DNA from: Centroberyx gerrardi
Taxonomy: Eukaryota > Chordata > Actinopteri > Beryciformes > Berycidae
Assembly: GCF_048128805.1 (NCBI RefSeq)
Contig: NC_136000.1
Coordinates: forward strand, 17,842,354 to 17,906,353
Length of the DNA: 64,000 nt
Direction of reading: 5' to 3'
Both the position numbers and the translations under genes were made by a program. The notes under the pieces are model-generated. The model made no database searches. It was not told the DNA's origin and saw only the letters and a list, made by a program, of their open reading frames with translations. Shown piece by piece: positions 1 through 12,071 of the stretch (its first letter is position 1; every line of letters begins with the position of its first letter).

Positions 1-1089
1 CCCTCTCTCTCTCTCTTCAAGCCAATTCACTCTGCCTTTTTGACATCAAAGTAAAGAACAATATTGCCAAAGCACCAACATAAAAGATCACCATTTTTGA
101 CATGAAATCCCTTTCCTCCTTGCATCAGCGCGTGGGGGCTCAGCGCCTGGGCAGCGGGGGATTTGGGTTGCTGCGCCTTCAGTTCCTCCACCACACAGAC
201 TGAATATCACTCGTCTCTGTGGAAGGTTTATGTTACATCCCAGTTTCCACTCCTCGCCTTCAGTTCTTGGAGAGAAGTAATATATTTTGCTGCAGTACTT
301 TTACATTTGGTTGATTTCTCCAAATGAATAGGGAAGTTTCTGAATGTCTGGTTTCTGAGTCATTGTAGATCTTGTTTACGCTTGGAAAAACATCTCTCTT
401 AAAGCTTTACTTAGGACAGGAGGTCTCTCTCTCTCTCTCTCCATCCCTCGTTCTCTCACCACTCTCCCCGAGCAGCAAATAGAGCGAACATGTACTGCAC
501 ACACTGCCTGTACAAACTGCTGTTTTGTGTCTTGCAGTTTGTCAGTGGATGCTCACAGTCTCTGATATACCAACATCGATATGCCGCTTTGGTGGAAATT
601 CAAAACAAAGTTTAATGGCCTAGAGCCTTTAGTCTAGATTCTATATTTAACTCATATTTTAAGTAATAAGCACAAAACAGTCACAAGATATGAGCTCATG
701 GCACTGAGTCTATTTTTTAAATGCACCGTTAGGCATCCAGGCGCGGCATCATTGCAGACAGCAGACTGTCAAGGCACAGCAGCAGCCTACACCGCCTCAC
801 CAACTATGACAGTCTGGTAAAGCGTGGGAATCAACTCTCGTCCGCTCTGCTGCTTATAAGCATCAAAACGTAAACAGAGGAGAAGCAAAAATAGGATAAT
901 GGGCTCAGCAAGCAGATGGTGGAAGCAACATCAAGCTTTTGAACTCCACTCTCCTGCTATGTACATTCAGGGAATCAGGAGAGTGTGGAGAGACAACAAA
1001 TCCTGCTGAGATTTCTCCCCTTCTTCCATCCCTTTATTCTATTGTCGCCCCACTCACACACTTTTGGTTTCATTCCCTTTGCCCTGACT
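1..1089. other. 5' flank and presumed 5' UTR of neto2
   Basis: No coding exon is recognisable here. The stretch holds short CT runs (about 1-16 and 427-441) and AT-rich sequence, and leads directly into the signal-peptide exon of neto2. I see no convincing TATA box or initiator, so the transcription start cannot be placed. Confidence 0.5.
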
Positions 1090-2757
1090 ATGTTCATTAC
1101 CTCCTTCTCTTTGTTTTTTGTAGTCTGGATATTTTTCATATTCATCGAGGAGGGATTTGCTTTGGCACAAAAGACTAAAGGTAGGTTCCTCACTGCGGTG
1201 TTTTAAATCATCAAGACACATAAATTGATTAGAGATTAAATGGCATTATGATGATTATGATTCACTATGAATGAAAAGTGCAATACAAATAAAATGCATT
1301 ATTATTATTATTATTATTATTATTATGTTCTTTGCTCCATTAGGTGTAAAATTATATTGGTGTCTCAGGTGTAGATGGTCTTCGTGTTCATATGAAAAAC
1401 ACCTGATTGCCTCCCCAAATACAGTATGTCATGTAAAGAGATGGATCATGGCCTCTCGTGCTGGAACATGCAAAATGTAAAAATGTAAAAAAAAAAAAAT
1501 TATCTTTTCTCTGTTCTCATTCTTTTACATTTTAGATACATTTCAACTATCTAACTCCATTGTTTCCAAGACACCAGCAGCTTTTATTTTTTAAGGACAG
1601 TGCAGCGCTTTTTGTATCTTCTCTTCTACAGCATGTCATGTCATTTCTCGGTGGATTGTCATTTTTACACGCAGATGCGGGTGCAGGACCCAAAGGTGTT
1701 AAGCCTACTTCGCGGCCCCGGCATCCTCGTCACTGTGGCAACTGGGTGCGAAACACAGATGGGGGAATCTTCAGCTCCCCAAACTACCCCAACACGTACC
1801 CTCCCAACAAGGAGTGCCTGTACATACTGGAAGGTAACCAACACACACACATCTGAGCCTGCTAAGTACATGTTCTGATTGTGTTAGATCCCTTTCAATG
1901 AATAAACTCTCTATATTTTTGTGTCTTTCCTGCCCACTCACCACCCCTTCTCCCCTCAGCTCTCCCCCGTCAGAGGATAGAGCTGCTGTTTGATGAGACC
2001 TTCTACATCGAGGCGTCATTTGAGTGTCGTTTCGACCACATCGAGGTGCGGGACGGCCCTTTCAGCTTCTCGCCGCTCATCAACCGCTTCTGCGGCTCGG
2101 CCAGTCCGGGACTCGTGCTCTCCAGCGGACGCTTCGTGTGGATCCGCTTCTTCAGTGACGAGGAGCTGGAGGGGACTGGCTTCCAGGTCCAGTACAGCTT
2201 TACTGCGGGTAATAATAATAAAAAGGTGGTACTTTATTGATCCCCCCGTAAGGCGGTGCTCTCTTCGCTTTCCCCCCCTTTTCACACAGAAGTAAGAGAA
2301 AGTTCTGCAGTGTTTTTCTCAAGGACACTTCAGCAGGACAGGGGCTTGACTCCAGGTCCTCGACTCCAGGTCCTCCAGTTTAAGTGTTGTCTCCTTTCTC
2401 ACTGCATCTCCCTGGTATTCACTGAATGTTCACCTAGTCTGCTCAAATATACCTTCATTCAAATGCCTTTTTACTGTTGCTGGTGAAATTCCTGATTGTT
2501 TGATGCCAATCTCTGTCTTCCTCATTTCCTCCAAAGACCCTGAATTTCATCTGCACGTGGGAGGACTCTTAAATCCTATCCCAGGTATTGCAACCACATA
2601 GCTCAGCCCACTAATGTCTGAACTACATTTTTAGATTTATATGTGATGTGTTGTCAAGGCAGCGTAACTACAAAATCAGTTTCTTTTCATCCCTCCTTCT
2701 CCTTTTCTCTCCTACATTTCCCCTTTCTGTGCCTCTTTGCTCTTTCCTCCCCTGTCG

Positions 2758-2790
<33 letters not shown>

Positions 2791-5104
2791 AGAGTGTCAG
2801 TTTGAGCTGACTGGGGCTGATGGGGTGATCCGTTCCAGTCAGGTGGAGGAGGAGTACAAAGTGAGACCGGACCAGGCGGTGGACTGCATCTGGACGATAC
2901 GCGCCCCAACAAACAACAGGGTGTGGCGTTACATTTTACATTTTTTATATTTTAGGTGTTTAGCTGATTCTCCTTGCAATAAGCACAGCAGTAGAAAAAG
3001 CTTAAACTCCCAGATCACCAAAATTACAAGCAGCAAATGGTGAGGTGTGCTTGGGTCAGAGTGATTACAGAATGATCATATAAGAGAGAAGTGCTAAGAA
3101 AAGAAATACAAAAGTTAAGGAGAGAGATAGAAGGGATTTTTTTTTCAGAATAGATATAATAGACATAATAGAGTAGAGGAGAGGGGGCATGATTCAATGG
3201 GAACAAGATGACACAAGGTATTTGAAAAGATGAGTTTTCAGCCTGTGGCACATTTTGCATTCTCCTCTCTGTGCTCTTTATCCCCCTCCAGATCTGTTTG
3301 TGCCGTAGTTGTGAAGACACATGTGGATTTTAAATTCATATCACAAAAAGCTTAAATAAATACATCTTCTATTATCAAACAGTCAATGGGAATACATCCA
3401 TAGCCTAACATATGTATAATTCTTAAGCACACATATGCATCTATAGTCCAACAGTCTACATAAGTAGACTACACATAATGCTGGCTTGAAATGATTTGTG
3501 TCTGATCCCTTAATGCAATGATCCCTTTAAACTGGGACCTTTCTATCTTCTCATGGTAAAACAAATATAATATACTGCACTGCATAAAAACTAAACAAAA
3601 TGTATATCCCTCCTCTTTAATTTTTCCAGATCTACCTGCGATTCTTGGAATACCAGATGGAAAACTCAAATGAATGTAAGAAGAACTTTGTGGCGGTGTA
3701 TGATGGTAGTAATGCCATTGAGGACCTAAAGGTAACCAGGCTGGCTGATTGATTGATTGATTGTAAGCTACTTGTTCAGATGATGTTGTAAATGATACTC
3801 CATTTCTGCATCCTTTAACTTTCTTTCCTTACCATGCATGCATCTATTTAATATATACTGTAAATATAGCAACTGGACTACAGCACATGGCCTCCAAGAG
3901 ACAGCACACCAATTAGTATAACAGAAAATGGTGTGTGGTCTCTTGCAGGCCAAGTTCTGTAGCACAGTTGCTAATGACATCATGTTGGACACTGGCGTGG
4001 GAGTGGTGAGGATGTGGGCTGACGAGACGAGCCGCCTCAGCCGCTTCCGGATGCTGTTCACCTCTTTCGAAGACCGTGAGTTTGTCTTCCAGATTGTTCC
4101 TCTTTACCTCTGTCATTTTACCTTTCATCAATGTTATTATCCATTGTCATTTTCCATGGTATCGGCTGTGACAGGGCAACTACTTTGCTTAAATATACTG
4201 TATGATTGCAAACATATTTGTAATAGCGCCCTCCTGTGGCTGCCATTCAACACGACAGCTTTTCCAAGTGAGTGAATCTACCTTGGTCGTCATTGTAGAA
4301 GTTCCTCCTGCACCTTCCTGCTTTTAAAACTGTAGGGTTTTCCAGGGTAGTTTTAGAGGGTAGAGCAATAGTACAGCAGTAATGCAACAAGCATTTAAAA
4401 TATAAAATGGGACTTCTATATGACAACTCTGACCAAGACACAATTAATTTTCCCTCTGCTGGCAATGACTTTGGTTGAATTGTGAGCCTGTGTTTGTTTT
4501 TCAGCTCCCTGTGCAGGCAGTGCGTTCTTCTGCCACAGTAACATGTGCATCAACACTTCTCTGGTGTGCAACGGCATACAGAATTGTGTCTTTCCCTGGG
4601 ATGAAAGCAACTGTAAAGGTAATTGTACCGTGGCAATCTGTCATTCTTCCATTAATAATCTTGTTGTGTTGTGCTGTGCTGTGTTACATTGTGTCACGTC
4701 ACGTCACGTCACGTTACGTCACGTTACGTCACACTCTCTCCACCCTTTTTGTCAAACATCATGCAGCATGCCCTCTATGTAAGCATTCGCCCTAATTATA
4801 GCACAAAGAACAGTTACATCAAATATCACATATTGGTAAGTGTTAGATAATACCGAACATCTTCTCAATATTTCCTCTTGGCTGGAACATCATGATCGCA
4901 TCATCTTTGAGGCTTTTCCAACTAAAAGGCCGTTGAGGCGTTTTGGCTGTTAAGTGGCTGTTGAGTACCTCTTCAATTGATTAAGATGGCTGTAAATCAA
5001 TGCTTTGGCTTTTAGTGAAGGAGGATCTGAAGTGTTCCTGGCAAAGACAAGGTTACTCCGTCATGAGAGGGATGGCAAGGGGTGAATGACTGATGTACTC
5101 TCGG

Positions 5105-5139
<35 letters not shown>

Positions 5140-6036
5140 GTTTCCTTCATCCAGAAAAGAAGAGCAAAGGTGTTTTCCACCAGATCACAAAGACTCATGG
5201 GACAATAATCGGTGTGTCTACAGGAGTGGTTCTGCTGCTCCTCATCGTCTCCATCTTGGTGCAGGTCAAACAGCCGCGCAAAAAGGTAATTCAGACAAGT
5301 CACATTAAATTATTTGGTATCATGCCACAAAACCCTGGCTTTAAGCTTTTAAAAAATAATTACCTATTTCATCAAGTGTATTTCAATCCTATTTCCAAGG
5401 TCTTGATACGTAAGAATAACCTGTTCCACCGGGCTGACTTCCAGGAGGTGTTTGACCCTCCTCACTATGAACTCTTTACTCTCAGAGACAAGGTTAGTTT
5501 CATTATGTCTATACATTATTGTTTATACATGATGGTTCTATGCCATGTGCAGAAATTATACATAATGTAATCTGCATCCTTTTTAGGAGATGACTGGGGA
5601 CCTGGGAGAGCTGTCGGAGGAGCTACAGTCTCTGCAGGCCCTCAGGCGCTCCTCATCAGCCTCACGCTGCATCCATGAACACCACTGCGGCTCCCAGGCC
5701 TCCGTCAACTCCATCAAGCCCGGCCGAGGTGTAGCTGCCATGGGCATGGGATCCATGGAGCTTCCCCAGTTTAGAGGGGACTTCCAGAGCGCCTTACCTC
5801 CCTTCCGCGGCTTGAACAGCAGTCTGCGGAAGAAGAGCTGGCCTAGTATGAAGCCAGGCCGAATGGAGGGGCATCATGGGATGGGGGATAGGGGAGTAGG
5901 GCGGCAGGATAGAGTGATGGAAGAGGAAGAAGAGGAGGAGGAGGATGGAAGGTATGATGTGTATGTGCGCAGAGCAGGAAGTAGAAGAGGGAACTGTGAA
6001 ATGGCCCAACAGAGATCCTTGTCCATGGACTTCTGA
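1090..6036 (+). CDS. neto2: NETO2, neuropilin and tolloid-like 2 (kainate receptor auxiliary subunit)
   Basis: Single-pass membrane protein that modulates kainate-type glutamate receptors at synapses. Exons: 1090-1180, 1675-1833, 1960-2208, 2537-2584, 2793-2920, 3630-3731, 3949-4075, 4505-4618, 5155-5285, 5400-5492, 5587-6036, giving 563 residues. Order: signal peptide (1-26, ending near FALAQKTK), CUB1 (about 51-165), CUB2 (about 184-300), LDL-receptor class A module (about 303-340, with [10 protein letters not shown]), a transmembrane helix (about 354-376), and a cytoplasmic tail. NETO2 rather than NETO1 is supported by [10 protein letters not shown] before the helix, VQVKQPRKK after it, [28 protein letters not shown], and a C-terminus LSMDF matching the SIDF-type PDZ ligand of NETO2 (NETO1 ends TTRV). 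The start was chosen because it opens a clean signal peptide in the NETO2 frame. Odd: a run of nine glutamates near 5923-5945 enlarges the tail relative to mammals. Which teleost paralogue this is cannot be told. Confidence 0.95.
1298..1326. repeat. (TTA)n microsatellite
   Basis: About nine ATT/TTA units in the first coding intron of neto2. Confidence 0.9.
2209..2390. repeat. Degraded dispersed repeat in neto2 intron
   Basis: The motif TTTATTGATCCCC, followed about 100 bp later by a stretch like GGCTTGACTCCAGGTCCTC, recurs at about 6250-6380 (ATTGATCCCCACAGGGAAATT ... GGCTTGAACCCAGGCCTTCCAG, quoted in part). Two loci with the same order of motifs suggest one dispersed, SINE-like family. The edges are not defined. 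Confidence 0.35.
2759..2789. repeat. (TG)n tract abutting a neto2 splice acceptor
   Basis: About 15 TG units run directly into the CAG acceptor of neto2 exon 5, which starts at 2793. The normal polypyrimidine tract is largely replaced by the microsatellite. Confidence 0.9.
4683..4732. repeat. Short tandem array of ACGTC/ACGTT units
   Basis: A 5-bp periodic array in the neto2 intron after the LDLa exon: CACGTCACGTCACGTCACG, then TTACGTCACG and TTACGTCAC. Each unit contains an ACGTCA CRE half-site. Confidence 0.8.
5107..5136. repeat. (CT)n tract upstream of the neto2 transmembrane exon
   Basis: Fifteen CT units ending 18 bp before the acceptor AG at 5153-5154, forming most of the pyrimidine tract. 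Confidence 0.9.
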
Positions 6037-6769
6037 AAAGAAAAGTTGCACAAGGACAACACAGTAACTACTGAAGCAACAACAGTAAGTGTTTTTTAGT
6101 GAAACAAACTTTCCATAGACTATGCCAAAATGTATTGGCAGAACGATGCACATTTACAGGAAAGAGAAAGAAGAGGGGAGACTCCTTATCCACTACACTG
6201 ACTCTCATCTAACACCTCAGAGAGGATCTGTGTCTCACAAGCCCTTTTTGTAACAATAATAATGTAATACATTATTGATCCCCACAGGGAAATTTCTCTC
6301 TTTAGCTACAGAGCAGAAGCTTTTCAGATGCTTTTCGACATGGGGGCTTGAACCCAGGCCTTCCAGTTAAAGGACGGTCTGTTGCTGTTAATTTTTTTGA
6401 GTGGGCTTCAAAACATTTCCTTAAACACAATTCAGCTCTTGCAATATAGCTCTCAATAGAATTTTCACATCAGTATAAAACTCGAGATGAAACTGGAGAC
6501 AGACAATAATGTTGTGTGATTTTCTTGTTATCTATGTATTTTGTAAAATAGCTTTTATTGAAAGGCATACAGATTTTACTTTTCCATGATTCATACTCAT
6601 TACCCCAAAAATGTTTTGGATCAGTGCTTACATTCTGAATGGATGCTTTAAGAGAAAGAGTGATACCATGCAAAGGGAGCAGTGATGAAAACCCATGATG
6701 AAATCGGGGGAGGGACTATGAATCAGCCCCAGTCCGTCCATTTGTCCGTCTGTCCGATTCCTCTGATTG

Positions 6770-7340
6770 GACTTTGGGGAATGATGTGTCTCTTTGCTCC
6801 ATTCCGGCATTTTCAAAATTACACTGAGTGGCCTAAGGGGGGCGCTACAATGTTCTTTAATTGTCTGTCACGCACAATATCTCAGACGCTGCTGATTGGA
6901 ATTCACAAAACTTAAAGAGTAACTAAAACCCAAACCCAAATCTGTGTAAAGCCTGACATCTAATGGTAGCATGCTACTGAAATTGCCAGCTGTCATAGGC
7001 TGATCTTTGGTGCCAGGTGATGTCACTACTCTATAGAAGATGTAAGCCTTTACACAGATTGGGGTTTGGGATTTAGTTACTCTTGAAGGGAATAATGTGT
7101 CTTATTCCTCCATTCTGGCATTTTTTAAATTGCACTGATGTGCCTAAGGTGGCCACTACGTTTGTTTACTTGTTGGATTTTGCTGAAACTTGGGGGAATG
7201 ATCTCACCACTGCTTTCTCATATGTTCAAAATGACATTAATCAGCCCAGTGGGGGCGCTACATCATTTGCTCGCTCATCATGTGTCACATGCAATATCTC
7301 ACACACCACTGATCAGATTTTTACTAAACTGTATTAAAGA
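6770..7340. repeat. Degenerate direct repeats with GGGGGCGCTACA core
   Basis: A unit containing AATGATGTGTCTCTTTGCTC, CATTCCGGCATTTTCAAAAT and TGGCCTAAGGGGGGCGCTAC (about 6779-6850) recurs in diverged form at about 7090-7165. A second GGGGGCGCTACA with a downstream CAATATCTCA block occurs at 6838-6910 and again at 7250-7330. This looks like a decayed tandem or dispersed repeat, split by the inverted-repeat element at 6915-7084. Confidence 0.55.
6915..7084. mobile_element. MITE-like element with ~45 bp terminal inverted repeats
   Basis: The left end (AAGAGTAACTAAAACCCAAA and on through TCTGTGTAAAG) is mirrored at the right end (CTTTACACAGATTGGGGTTT then GGGATTTAGTTACTCTT). About 45 bp match with few differences around an approximately 80 bp unrelated centre. 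There is no coding capacity. The element sits inside a repeat unit, splitting it between CAAAACTT and GAAGGGAATAATG. No clear target-site duplication was found, so the superfamily is not assigned. Confidence 0.65.
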
Positions 7341-9824
7341 CTAAATGTCTAGATTTCTGTCTCATTTGTTCAGGTGAGGAAAGTCCTCACCTTGTCTACC
7401 CACATGAGTGGCAGTTTTAACACCTGATGTGAAATTCCCATTGGCAGTTGTGCGGTCACCCGTCCTTCCCAGGCATTAGTTGGTATTTTTGCAAGGCTTC
7501 TTCTAAAAGGTGTGTCACTCTGGCATGCTGGTAGGAATGCCCCTCATGAAAGAGAGAGGCAGGAGTGAACAACTAGTGTATGATACTGTATAGCCAGCTT
7601 TATAGACACCAAAAGTACCAAACTGTTGACACACTTATTGTTGTGTAATTATTAACTTTTGAAATAATACATTTATGTCAGTTTGTTTCATTTTCTTTTG
7701 TAATGGACAGATTGGATATGACTGTTTAGCAGAGGTCAAATTACCTAATGGAGAGGAGACAACAAACTATGGATTATGGGCTGTTCATCAACACTGCCAA
7801 TATTGAGAAAACATAACAAAACAGAGACTTAGAATATAAATGTAAAATGGAACAGTGTAACTGTCAGAAATGACCTTAACACACAGGTTGAACTGAGTGT
7901 GTCAGAATGGAAAGGTTCCTGATATTAGTTTCTACTCATTGTATTATAGGAGAATTTCTATTTATTGAACAATAGTTTTCTGTATGTACAGCTTTGATAG
8001 ATGACAATAATAGGTTATTGTTTACATACAGTCTGGCAATGATGGCATTGCAACATTGCAATATTTGCTATAATATGTGTAAGGTGTTCCTATTCTGCAA
8101 TTTGACAATACTAAACTATTTCTGAAATTCCTGAGAATATACAGTATGTATTACCTTGGAGCTGCTTTGCTCAAACTGGCACGGCTCTGTGTTCAGCGTG
8201 CCAAACTAGTTAGATAACCTCAGCGCTGGGGTGTAGGACACATTTGGAAATCCAGTCATATCTAAGCCACAGCCTCGCAGTTTAGTCAGCGAATGCGTAG
8301 GGATCATTAATCATATTCATAAAACTCACTGGGAGCATAATTAATGGAGCAGTTATGCGCACACAGACTAACAAATGAGCAGGCCTACCTGTTGCTTCCT
8401 GTTGGCGCTGTTGATGCCAGTAAGGCCTGTCACGTTTATTATCTTATTTGACCTAGTTCAATTTGATATGATCAGGAATAAACATTACAAGGTTACTCAA
8501 ACAATAAGGCGTGGCCTGGTTGGGTCCTTTTTACCTATGACCGAAAAAGAAAAAAATAAATAACATTGTCACCTTGCAGCTGGTTAATACTTTAAATGGG
8601 TCATTCATGCTGACTTTTGTATTTTGCCGTCCAAATGCTTTCTTAAATTGGCCTTAACCTGGAAAGTAGGACATTAATCACACATACACCATCACACACT
8701 TTCTAAATCTTTAACTTACCTATGTACATTCGCTGAGTATGCATGTCCCTTTTTCAGCACCCTGATGCACACTATTATTTCTACCACATGCTATCTATGA
8801 ATAGGTGTTATATCTGGGACGCCTCAGATGGTGGACTGCTCAAAGGGGATTGAATTTAGGTCAATTGGTGATGCATTAGGCTATTCATGAGAGAAAAATG
8901 ACTCAACAATTTGGATCTTGAAGGGTATTCATACATTGTGTCATTGTGTGGTTTTCATTATTCTTAGCTCAATTTAATTTGAATTGAACACAGTGGGAGA
9001 AATACAGCTGTACAGAATAGATTAGACCTATTTTCTATATAGCAAAAAAAATTGTCAGATATAACAGATCATGACATGCCTTTTCTGATAGTGTTATTCC
9101 TGACAAATACAATCAATACGATTGGTGCATTTGTTAGTTTGCTCTGCTACAAGCCTTATGTTCCTGTTATTATCCAAAAATATTCCAAGCAGGTGACTGT
9201 GTGGCCCTAAGCAAAGGAACTGTGCATAGTCAGAACCAAACGTCTTTAGATAAACTGAAGATAAGATTGCTTTACAGTAGATGTAGCCTGGGTGGGTCAG
9301 GTGATCGCTTACATAAGAGCCAACCTACACCTGCCCCCGCTGCCACCTGTCAACCATTGGAATAGAGAGTCCAATGCAGCGTGCACGCCACTCGAACTAC
9401 TGCTGCACCTACAGAGTTACACGTGCTTACACATTACAGTGGGGTTGGGAATACTATGACATAATGGTGTGTGTGAAAGCCAGCGTGTGTGTGTGTGTGT
9501 GTGACCTCAGCTTCATAACCTCACTCACTCTTATTTTTTTACAAGATGCTTTAAAATTGGCGTTCCCTAGACATGACAGAGCAGACAGTATGTTCTTTCT
9601 CATGTCTGTCACAGCTCAGCATTCCTTACTCTTCCAACACATACATAACTTTAAGATTGAACTCTGTGTCTTCACAAGGGGACACAAGTTCATCAAGTGA
9701 CAGAACATTAAGAGCAAAGTATGCCGGCCTGGCAGGTTTTCCCTCATTCTAGCCTTGAACTAAAGAGTGCTGAAGGACAGCTGTACAACAGGGGGATACT
9801 AAAGAAGAACTGGTTGTAAGGCTG

Positions 9825-9830
9825 TTTATT
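9825..9830 (-). terminator. Polyadenylation signal AATAAA of the 7TM receptor gene
   Basis: TTTATT on the + strand is AATAAA on the minus strand, 500 bases past the stop codon at 10330. It is the nearest canonical hexamer I saw and is a plausible transcript end. Confidence 0.45.
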
Positions 9831-10329
9831 GAACAGTATAAATATATATAACAAAACATAATAAAACTAAAAAACTAAAATAATCACACTATACAGCAAT
9901 ACAGTAAAAATGAACTAAATGTAATTAGGACGATCTAAATCTTAGTGGATACAGTACAGTAATAGTTTGCATATAAATACAAATTTAAACAAAGTGCTTC
10001 TTTCCTCAGTAATACTAAAAAGTATGCCACTATATACTTAATCATTAATTTGCGCACTGTGAAGACAAAATCAGCAGCTGCAATTAACAGCAGTGCATCA
10101 GTCATTGCTTTGGTGAACAGTCGATCTGTTTCCTTCATCCCTTTCTGTCTCATCTTCACTCCTCCAGCGAGAACATAAAGTTCTTCCATGTTTAGATCGA
10201 ATGTCAGCACTATATTCCCAGAGTTAGAGTTAGAACGTGTGCAGGGGGAGTCGGTCTTCCTCGGGCCAGAGTCTTTGTCCCACAGCACAGTAATGTCTCT
10301 CAATGTGCTGAGGGGTCATGAGTCAAGAA

Positions 10330-11559
10330 TCAAGATGTGGTCCTCAGCGATTCTTCGAAGTAGGCTTGGCGGTTGTGTGCCATCAGCGGCGTGTTTTCCC
10401 CCAGAACCGCCTCCGTGAAGTTGGGCCGACTCCAGGCGTAAACCATGCTGTTCAGGAAGCCTTGCAGAGACACAGTGGCCGCCTGAAACACACAAGAGTA
10501 ATGCTATAGCTCGCAACTCAATCAATTTTCAATTATCATTTGAAATCAGGTGTTGTTCTTCTGAAGCATACCTGTAGGATATAAAAGCCAAACAGACTGT
10601 GCTGTTGAAGTGTGGTCCATGCAGTGACAGTAGCTAGGACGACGAGGACAAGAGCTACAGGGAGGAAGGAATACAGGAGATCAATCTGATGCTAATGTAA
10701 AGTAGATGAAACTGAATTACATAAGCAAGCACATGTGTGTGTCCGTGTGTGTGTGCTTGTTTGTACCTGGTGCCCAACAGAACAAGATGACCATCACCAT
10801 ATTACGTGCTGTGGATAACACTCTTTTGAGTCTCCTTCTTGAACGTGCGTCTCCCTCCACAGCAAACAGTCCCTCCTGCTCCTGCCTTTGATACCACCTG
10901 CCAACTTTAGAGTAAATGACCTGCAATGGGAACCACAGGAATAATTTCAGTCTGTGTCCAACACATGCAAATAAAACAGCATAACCTTCATCTGAAATGG
11001 TAATACTTCTACAAAAAAATAGCTGTATTTATACAGACCTTTAAGCAAAGTTATAAGACAAAACAGTAAATCAAAAACTTACCGAGCAAGACAACAGCAC
11101 CGGTATCACAACGATGAAGAGAAAAACTCGGATGAAGGTGTCATGGACTATCTCCTGGGGAGGAAAAAATAATCATGTTAACACTGATGCGTTTACATCA
11201 TACGACTGTCCTGTTTCTTGCATTGCTCATGAGTTGAAGCTGCCTTGCATTTCTTCTACTCACAGCATCCGAGCAGGGATCGCTCCAGATGTGCAGGAAC
11301 AGAATACAGCTGGGAAAACACACAATTAAAAAGGTCAGGAGATAAGGGAACTTTTCACAATTTTATTCAGAGTGACTGCTTATGAATACAAAAATTCCAA
11401 GATGTCGAGGGTTGCATGTTCACCTGGTGCAGTATTTGCTATCGTCAACAACAATCTCCTTTACTGATCCGTCATTGGTCGGAAACAGCAAAGCTTCTTT
11501 CATGTAGGGAGTGAGCACATATGCTAAGTACACTGCAATGGGTATCAACCTGTGATATT

Positions 11560-11600
<41 letters not shown>

Positions 11601-12022
11601 AAGAGAGATAGAAAGATTCAAATTGTGCACCCAGGCATACACAAGACTGGAAACGTAGTTAAACGAATGAATTACAACGTTTAAAGAGAGTCGGTTAACA
11701 TACTTACCACACAATGGCGTATACAGGTACAGCTACTATTCTCCTTCTACACTGGCTCTGTAAAGCAAGACAGAGGGGGAAAAAGGGAGTGGGAAATAGT
11801 TACTGAATCAGGCATGGCAGTTTTTCCACATATGATAATGATGAACAAATGATGACAAGATGGACGTGGGTCCTCACCTGTTCCAGCTCATCCTCTCCCG
11901 GTCTTGCTCTCCATCCTTGATTAGTGTTCTTGGATTTCCACGCATAAACCGCCACCAGTAGAAATGAAATCAAATAAAATGTCTGGAATAGAAAAAGTGC
12001 ATACACACGCGCATACACAAAC

Positions 12023-12071
<49 letters not shown>

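Larger units (their letters stand above)
6037..10329. other. neto2 3' UTR and repeat-rich spacer
   Basis: No gene seen. It starts with neto2 3' UTR. It then holds a dispersed repeat (about 6240-6380), degenerate direct repeats interrupted by a small inverted-repeat element (6680-7340), AT-rich unique sequence (7.4-9.3 kb), a short TG run (about 9487-9502), and the 3' UTR of the convergent receptor gene up to 10329. No neto2 polyadenylation signal could be assigned with confidence. Confidence 0.6.

Noticed and set aside
9935-10303. 122-codon open frame on the minus strand
   Set aside because: It lies in the 3' UTR of the TMEM116-like gene, just past its stop. Composition is not protein-like and no family features are visible.
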